From positions 35,071,925-35,135,924 of the forward strand of contig NC_083885.1 of the NCBI RefSeq assembly GCF_032452875.1: 64,000 nt of DNA, written 5' to 3'. A program made the position numbers and the translations under genes. The notes under the pieces were generated by a model, which saw only the letters and a list, made by a program, of their open reading frames with translations, was not told the origin of the DNA and made no database searches. Origin of the DNA: Bos javanicus. Lineage: Eukaryota > Chordata > Mammalia > Artiodactyla > Bovidae. Positions 51,601 through 60,600 of the stretch are shown here, one piece after another. Each line of letters begins with the position of its first letter. Position 1 is the first letter of the stretch.

Positions 51601-54600
51601 TTTTTTTTTAAAAACTTGGTATTGTTTTAAAGTAATTGAGACAAAAATATATTCTATATCTACATGCATGTGCATGCTTAGTTGTGTCTTGTGACTTCAG
51701 GGACTGTAGCCTGCCAGCTCCTCTGTCCTTGCCACTTCTTCCTCCAGGGGACCTTCACAACCCAGAAATCAGATCTGTGTCTCCTGCATTGGCAGGCAGA
51801 TTCTTTACTGCTGAGCCATTAGGAAAGCCTTACTCTAATTTACAGTTAACATTAAATAGCACTTTTTATATTTAAAAAAAAAACCCAAAACTTTGAAATA
51901 ACTTCTTGAAGTGAGAGGAAAAAGAAAATCGAATAAATAGCCTGCTTTATGTCCTCTTAGTTTAAGAAATAGGAAGTAGGATTTCTTTCTCTGCATAACT
52001 ACCTAAAAGATACTGAATACTTGAAGATGGTTTTTTAAAAAGCAAACTCTAGATGGCTTTCTAGATGCAAAAGTAGGAAGTCAAGAGATACCTGGAGTAA
52101 CAGGCAAATTTGGCCTCGGAGTACAAAACGAAGCAGGTCAAAGGCTGACAGAGTTTTGCCAAGAGAATGCACTGGTCATAGCAAACACCCTCTTCCAACA
52201 ACAAAAGAGAAGACTCTACACATAGACATCAACAGATGGTCAATACCATAATCAGATTGATTATATTCTTTGCAGCCAAAGATGGAGAAGTTCTATACAG
52301 TCAACAAAAACAAGACTGGGAGCTGACTGTGGCTCAGATCATGAATACTCCTTACTGCCAAATTCAGACTTAAATTGAAGAAAGTAGGGAAAACCACCAG
52401 ACCATTCAGGTATGACCTAAATCAAATCCTTTACAATTATACAGTGGAAGTGACAAATAGATTCAGGGGATTAGATCTGATAGACAGAGTGCCTGAAGAA
52501 CTATGGAGGTTCGTGACATTGTATAAGAGGCAGTGATCAAGACCATCCCCAAGATAAAGAAATGCAAAAGGGCAAAATGGTTGTCTGAGGAGGCCTTACA
52601 AATAGCTATGAAAAGAAGAGAAGATAAAGGCAAAGGAGAAAAGGAAAGATATACCCATTTGAATGCAGAGTTCCAAAGAATAGCAGGAAGAATAAGAAAG
52701 CCTTCCTCAGTGATCAATGCAAAGAAATAGAGGAAAACAATACAATGGGAAAGACTAGCGATCTCTTCCAAGAAAATTAGAGCTACCAAGGGAACATTTC
52801 ATGCAAAGATGGGCACAATAAAGGACAGAAATGTATGGACCTAACAGAAGCAGAAAATATTAAGAAGAGGTGGCGAGAATACACAGAAGAACTATACAAA
52901 AAGATCTTCATGACTCAGATACCCACAATGGTGTGATCACTCACCTAAGAGCCAGACATTGTGGAATGCAAAGTCAAGGGGGTCTTGGGAAGTATCACTA
53001 TGAACAAAGCTAGTGAAGGTGACAGAATTCCAGTTGAGCTATTTCAAATCCTAAAAGATGATGCTTTGAAAGTGTTGCACTCAATATGCCAGCAAATTTG
53101 GAAAACTCAGCAGTGGCCACAGGACTGGAAAAGGTCAGTTTTCATTCCAATCCCAAAGAAAGGCAATGCTAAAGAATGTTCAAACTACCGCACAATTGCA
53201 CTCTTCTCACATGCTAGCAAAGTAATACTCAAAATTCTCCAAGCCAGTCTTCAACAGTACGTGAACTTCTAGATGTTCAAGCTGGTTTTAGAAAAGGCAG
53301 AGGAACCAGAGATCAAATTGCCAACATCTGTTGTATCACTGAAAAAGCAAGAGAGTTCCAGAAAAACATCTACTTCTGCTTTATTGACTATGCCAAAGCC
53401 TTTGACTGTGTGGATCACAACAAACTGTGGAAAATTCTTCAAGAGATGGGAATACGAGACACCTGACCTGCCTCCTGAGAAATCTGTATGCAGGTCAAGA
53501 AGCAACAGTTAGAACTGGACATGGAACAACAGACTGGTTCCAAATCGGGAAAGGAGTACATCAAGGCTATATATTGTCACCCTGCTTATTTAACTTAAAC
53601 GCAGAGTACATCATGCAAAATGTCGGGATGGATGAAGCACAAGCTGGAATCAAGATCACTGGGAGAAATATTAATAAGCTCAGATATGCAGATGACACCA
53701 CCTTTATGACAGAAAGTGAAGAAGAACTAAAAAGCCTCTTGATGAAAGTGAAAGAGGAGAGTGAAAAAGTTGGCTTAAAACTCAACATTCAGAAAACTAA
53801 GATCATGGCGTCTGGTCCCATCACTTCTTGGGAAATAGATGGGGAAACAGTGAAAACAGTGACAGACTGTATTTTGGGGGGCTCCAAAATCACTGCAGAT
53901 GGTGACTGCAGCCACGAAATTAAAAGAACTTATTCCTTGTAAGAAAAGCTATGACCAACCTAGACAGCATATTAAAAAGCAGAGACATCACTTTGCCAAC
54001 AAGTAATGTCCATCTAGTCAAAGCTATGGTTTTTCCAGTAGTCATGTATGGATATGAGAGTTGGACTATAAAGAAAGCTGAGCAATCAAAGAATTGATGC
54101 TTTTAAACTGTGGTGTTAGAGAAGACTCTTGAGAGTCTCTTGGAAAGCAAGGAGATCCAACTAGTCAGTCCTAAAGGAAATCAGTCCTGAATGAATATTC
54201 ATTGGAAGACCTGATGCTGAAGCTGAAGCTCCAATACTTTGGCCACCTGATGCGAAGAACTGACTCATTGGAAAAGACCCTGATGCTAGGAAAGACTGAA
54301 GGCGGGAGGAGAAGGGGACGACAGAGGATGACAGAGGATGAGGTGGTTGGATGGCATCACTGACTCGATGGACATGAGTTTTGAGGAAGCTTTGGGAGTT
54401 GGTGATGGACAGGGAAGCCTGGCATGCTGCAGTCCATGGGGTCACAAAGAGTTGGACACGACTGAGCGACTAACTGAACTGATATGGCTTTCTACTTTGT
54501 ATAAATCCTTGCTTAATTATGCCTTAGATTAATTTTCAGCCTATTAAAGGTCCCAGTAGCTCCTGTGCTTGATGCTCAGCTTTACCAGAGGTAATATAAA

Positions 54601-57600
54601 TATGTGAGTTCTTTAAACAGAAATAAGTTTGGAAAGGTGGTACCATCTAAATTCTATGCTGAGTTATCAAAAACAGAGAAAATAGAATATCTCACCATTT
54701 GGTGTGTTCTTTACTATCTAAAGAATATTTTGTCTTTGCAAGGCATCTCTTTATCTGCTTCAAAACAACTCTAGAAACTCTTTGCGTTGTGGCTAGTTTA
54801 AAGAATTTTTTCCCCCAATTTTATTTAGTTTTTTTATTTAGGTCCCTAGTTTGCAAGAATGGACTTGCTTACTAACAGGAAAGTATTCTGAACCCTTCCC
54901 CCTCTCTGTTCTAGTTAAACTCATGTCTGAATGCCCACTGACGCTCTTCTAAAAACTTTTCTTTTTAGATGCAGGAAGTGGCAAGAAGGGAGATGCCAAG
55001 TGAGAATAACCAGGAAGATGGTAAATATTTTGCTTACAATATTTTTCTCCATGCTAGTCAGAGAAATCTAGATATGATGGGATTTGAGAGAAGATGGAAG
55101 GAGATGTCTCCATCCGGGGGCACTACACGATGAATTCTTTTCTGCTTTCATAAAGGGTTGCCCTGGATGCTTAGTGACGTCTGAGGTTTTTCTAGTTGAG
55201 GAGAAGATAGTCTGACTTCCTTTATTCTTGACTTTTTGTATTGGCTAACTATTCCTTGTTTCTTTTACCTTTCTTGCCTTCTTTTGGATTTATTATGTTT
55301 TTAATCACCAATTTTTTCTTTCGGCTAATTTATAAGTTATACACTCTTTCTGTACTTTTGATATTATTATGCCCCAAATTATAATATGAGTCCTTAACTT
55401 GTTCAACTTCAAAATTAATCAACACCTTAACACTTCTCTTGGAAAATTCAAAGTACTTTACTCCTTTTAATCCCTTCTAATTAATGTATAGTTATTATGG
55501 ATTTTAATTATATTTTTAAAAACTCACTAGATACTATTTTTATAAAGTCAATGTTTATTTAAGCTTATCTATATATTTACTACTTTGTTTTGCTCCTTAT
55601 TTCTTCTTCTTTTTTTAATCCTAGACTTCCGTTCTGAGATAATTTTCCTGTAGTTCATAGTACATCTTTTAGAATTTTCTTTAGTGTATGTCTACTGGTA
55701 ATGAATTCTTTCAGTTTTTGATTGTCTGAAAATGCCCCTATCTCACTATCATTCTTAAAGGGTATTTTTGTTGGGTATAAATTTCTTTTTTTTTTTTTTT
55801 TAGGTTAGACATTGCTATTAATTTTTATTATTAGGGTATAAATTTCTATGTTGGCAGTTATTTCTTTCAAAATATTGAAGGTATTCCACTGTAGTCTGTC
55901 TTTTATGGCTGCTTTTAAGAAGTTAGCTAGAAATTTGTCACTCCTGCAAGGATAATGTTTTTTTCTTCTGGCTGCTTTTAAGATTTTCAAATTGTGTTTG
56001 ATGTTTTTGTGATTTCACTATGATGTGTGAATTTCTTTTTATTTATCTTGTTTGGTATTTATTGCACTTGAATTGGTACATTCTGTCTCATTATTTCTGC
56101 AGAATGCTTCAAAAATAATGTGTCCAATTTTTTCTATCTTGTCCCTCTATAACTCTTGATTAAGTAAATATATGTCTGAGACTTTTACATTGTCCTCTTT
56201 GCCTCTTATTCTTCATATAATTCATCTTTTTTGTTTGATCTACATTCTGGATAATTCCTTCTGACCCATACTTTAAATTCATTCTTTTCAGCTGTGTCTA
56301 ATCTGCTGTTAAGCTTGTTTGCTGAATTCTTAATTTCACTAGTTTTATTTTCAGTTTTACAAATTTGATTTGGTTCTTTTTCAAATCTGCTGGGCCACTT
56401 TTTAATAAGCAGAAATTTCCCAGATGTTTTATATCTTTAAACATAGTAAAAATAGCCATTGTATAGGCTGCATCTATTAATTCCAATTTTTGTGTGCCTG
56501 TGTTGTCTGTTTTTTCCTACTCATTCTCGCTTGTCTTATTTCCTTTTTTGTTTCCTTTGGCTACTTGCTGGATATTATATTTTATTTTTTTCAAGGTAGT
56601 TGGTTTTATTTATTTATTTTTTTTCAAATTTTATTTTATTTAACTTTACAATATTGTATTGGTTTTGCCATATATCAAAATGAATCCGTCACAGGTATAC
56701 ATGTGTTCCCCATCCTGAACCCTCCTCCCTCCTCCCTCCCCATACCATCCCTCTGGGTCGTCCCAGTGCACCAGCCCCAAGCATCCAGTATTGTGCATCC
56801 AACCTGGACTGGCGACTCATTTCATATATGATATTATACATATTTCAATGCCATTCTCCCAAATCATCCCACCCTCTCCCTCTCCCACAGAGTCCAAAAG
56901 ACAGTTCTATACATCAGTGTCTCTTTTGTTGTCTCGTATACAGGGTTATTGTTACCATCTTTCTAAATTCCATATATATGCGTTAGTATACTGTATTGGT
57001 GTTTTTCTTTCTGGCTTACTTCACTCTGTATAATAGGCTCCAGTTTCATCCACCTCATTAGAACTGATTCAAATGTATTCTTTTTAATGGCTGAGTAATA
57101 CTCCATTTTGTATATGTACCAAAGCTGTGTATATTATATTTTAAAAACTATTTGTAGGAATGGTTTAAAGTCTTACATGAAGATATCTTTTCCAGATCAG
57201 ACTTTCATTTGCTTTTACCAGTTGGCTAGGGGACTATCAATCTGGGATCATCTTAATCCATGCTCAAAACTTGAGGTTCCCTGGACCACCCAGATAATAC
57301 AAACCTAGATTACCAGTGTACAAGGGCTAGTTTATCTCCAGTTTACCTTTATTCTGAAAATTGTATCCTGCTTAGGTTCCCATCTTAATGTTGGGTGGGT
57401 GGTGAGAAGGTGGTTTCTCATACTCTTTACCTTGGATGGATCCTGGACTAGGATTTTATACCTTTTATCCTAAATCTCCTTAGAGAAAAAGTGACTTTAA
57501 GTGCTAGACTCATCTCTAAGAGTTCTTGCTGTTTTCTAGATTTTGGCCTAGAAATTCCTCACTAGCTTGTTAGCTCTTTAATGCTTTTAAGGATATATAT

Positions 57601-60600
57601 ATCATCCCACTTTTTTTTTTTCATTTGTGTATATTCTTATTTAATATTTAAATTGTTTAGATGACATTTTAGAAAGTCCCCTGTGGTGCAAGAAGTGTCT
57701 TAAATTTGCGTTAAAAACGGATATTACATCTAAGATCTTAAAGGTGAGACTCTGGGCCTATGTATGGTAAAGCAGGGATGGTATCTTCAGTCATTATACA
57801 TAATAAATGCGCTGTTCTGTGGCTACAAAATCCTGAATCCTTGAACGATCTACTGCCATGCGGCTAATGTTTTATAAGGCACTTTTGGATATGTGAGATA
57901 TTTTGCCTAACTCTCAGGCTGAATCTTAAAGAATATTTACAAAGCTGCAGCAAAGTAATTTTAAAACGGGATGTTTTACTGATAGGTCTAATTGGGATGG
58001 TGAGAAGCAGTTTGCATGCAAGGCCTGTTTGCCTCTCTCTGAGTCATGTTTCACCATACGGAAGGTCACAGACATGGGCCCCTCGAATGGCTGTTCAGCT
58101 CACTAAGCCCCCTCAACAGCCACATGACCCCTTCTCCTTTTCTTCATTCAGCTGATCTGCAGAGGTGTGACCGTTGGAATGCACCACGCCTTCGAGAATC
58201 CAGGACTTGTCCACACACCGTTCCATTCGCTTCATTATCAGGTCCAGGAGCATCTCAATAGCCTGGTTTATGTTTGTCCCATTGGCAGCACTAGTTTCAA
58301 AGTAGGGGACTCCGTATTTCTCTGCAAGTCCTCTGGCTTCTTCCTCTTTTACTACTCTTTGGTCTTCCAGATCACTCTTATTCCCACATAACACTATATC
58401 TGGGTTTTCACAATATGCATGCATTTGTAGCTGACTTATCCAGTTTCTGACATTGAGAAAACTCTGCTCATTTGTCAGATCAAAAAGCAGAAGAAACCCC
58501 ATAGCATCTCTGAAGAAGGCAGTTGTCAAGCTACGAAACCTCTCTTGTCCAGCTGTGTCCCATAACTGCAGGTGGATTCTCTGACCTCTGCCAACAGCTC
58601 CATCTGGCCCATTGGCTCTGTACACCACTCTCTTTTCCCTGAAATCAATGCCGACTGTTGTGATGAATTTGGAGTTAAATTTACCATCTGTGTACTGATA
58701 AAGCACACTGGTCTTCCCTACTCCCGAGTCTCCCAGAGCTAAAAACTTGATGAGGTAATCATAGTCTCCATCAGACATAATGAAGAACTCAGTGGGTCAC
58801 CTGCTCCGCCCGCGGTCCCCACGCCGCTCTGTCTCTGTGCACGGCGTCCACCCGCTGCCCCATCCCACTTTTTAGATATCTTCAACAGGAGGGATAGTCT
58901 GATTTATCTAATCTCATTACTTGTTCTTAGATTCTTTTCCTTACATAAGAATATTGTTCTTTAACATTTCTTCCACTGTATGGACTGGTGCTTAGTAAAA
59001 ACATTGATATTCTTAAAGATTCTATAGAGATAGAAAGTTCCACTGTTCTGAGTTAATGTGACTAACTCAGGAAGGCCTTCAAACATATGAATATCTGAAA
59101 ACCCCAAAGAACACAGAGACCTCTCTCTTTGTCTGATGCTTTAGTTGCCCCACTCTGAGGCTTTTCAGAGATTCTGATACAGCTGACTGAGAGAAATGTT
59201 TTGGAATTGGTTTAGGGGTTTTCATAGGTTTTGAATTTCCTGTCATTTAATTGGCTTATGATAGTGGTTCCCAGTGTGTGAACCTATATCCTCTGGGTGG
59301 AGATTTGGAGTGGGAATGGGTTTAGCTTTATTGTGAGGAGTCTGTGAAATCAGAGACCTACCAATTGTTGTCCATAGACTGAATACATAAGACCACAACT
59401 TTTGTCATGTGGGGGTGCACCAAAATAGTGGAAGTGTAAATATAGAAATCTCTGACACTAGTTTTCAAAGGGAATTCCTAGGGAATTAGGTTAACGTAAA
59501 ATTTATCTTCAGAATGTTATAGTCTTTACTGTTTACACAATGTCCAGCATGTTTTGTTGTTCTTCCATGTAGGAATCCCTCCATAATTTTATGCTACCAC
59601 TTATAAAAATTATAAACCATCTCTTCCTGAGAACTGTTTTTTTGTTTTTGTTTTTTTTGGTAGACAAGAGTTTATCTAGTGAACAAGGCTACCCTAAAAA
59701 TTCTCATTGTCTTTTTCCCGCCCCCTTGGTGACGGTTAGAAATCAGACGCTACTCACCTCATCAGATGACAGTTCGATCCCCAGAGAAGATGGCTAAAGA
59801 AGGGTACCGAATATCTTTTTTGGACAACAAGTCTTCAGGTTCTTCTCCAGAAAAGGACTTGATACCAAAACCTGATACTTATCAGCTTACCCATGATGCC
59901 TCATTGGGTAAACGCCTGGATGTGGGTGATTCTAGCCAGATTCATCCCTATCAGTTACCTTCAGATGTTGGTCTAGAAAATTATGATAGTCATTATTCTC
60001 AAAATCTGTCCCTTCACGGAAGTATTGGTAAAAGGCCTCAGAGAAACAAGAACTACAGAGAATATAGCACAAAGCCTTCAAATAACATGAAAGCCACTAC
60101 ATCCCATTCCTGTGGAGACTTACTGACTTCTCTGTCAAACCCTGACTCCAGCACCGGAAGGCTTTTGAAGCTTAGTTCAGGTAATAGCTTCCTATAAGTT
60201 TGTAGGCCTCTTTTCTTTAATAGATGTGAAGATTGAAGTTTAACTGGATCTTTTGGAATAAATATTTCTTACATTGGGGAATTCCTTGTCAGTCCAATGG
60301 TTAGGATTCTGCGCTTTCGCTGCTGAGGGTGTGGGCTCAGTTCCTGGCCAGGGAACTAAAATATCCTGCAAGCTGCACGGTGCAGCCAAAAGTAAATAAA
60401 TATATCATGACCAGTAGTCAGAGCCTCGAGAAATCTACAGGGTATGAGTTTAACATGATAGATATATTAGAGAAAATTCATATAAATGCAAACTTGATAA
60501 CTATATGTTATTTCAGTTAAATAGCATCCTGGGATATATTTCTAGTAACATTTAGTCTTCTCTGGTCTCAATCACTTCTATTGAGAGTTACTTTTTCAGA

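Larger units (their letters stand above)
49031..54968 (+). other. LRRC36: LRRC36 intron 6
   Basis: Contains a ruminant L1 3' end split by Bov-A2, a Bov-tA dimer, an inverted L1 fragment and a full-span BovB fragment. 50880-51660, 51830-52052 and 54495-54968 show no recognisable element. Confidence 0.85.
55021..59739 (+). other. LRRC36: LRRC36 intron 7
   Basis: Holds antisense L1 sequence, a ruminant L1 3' end and the RAB27A retrocopy. 55021-55600, 57121-57600 and 58874-59739 show no recognisable feature. Confidence 0.85.
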
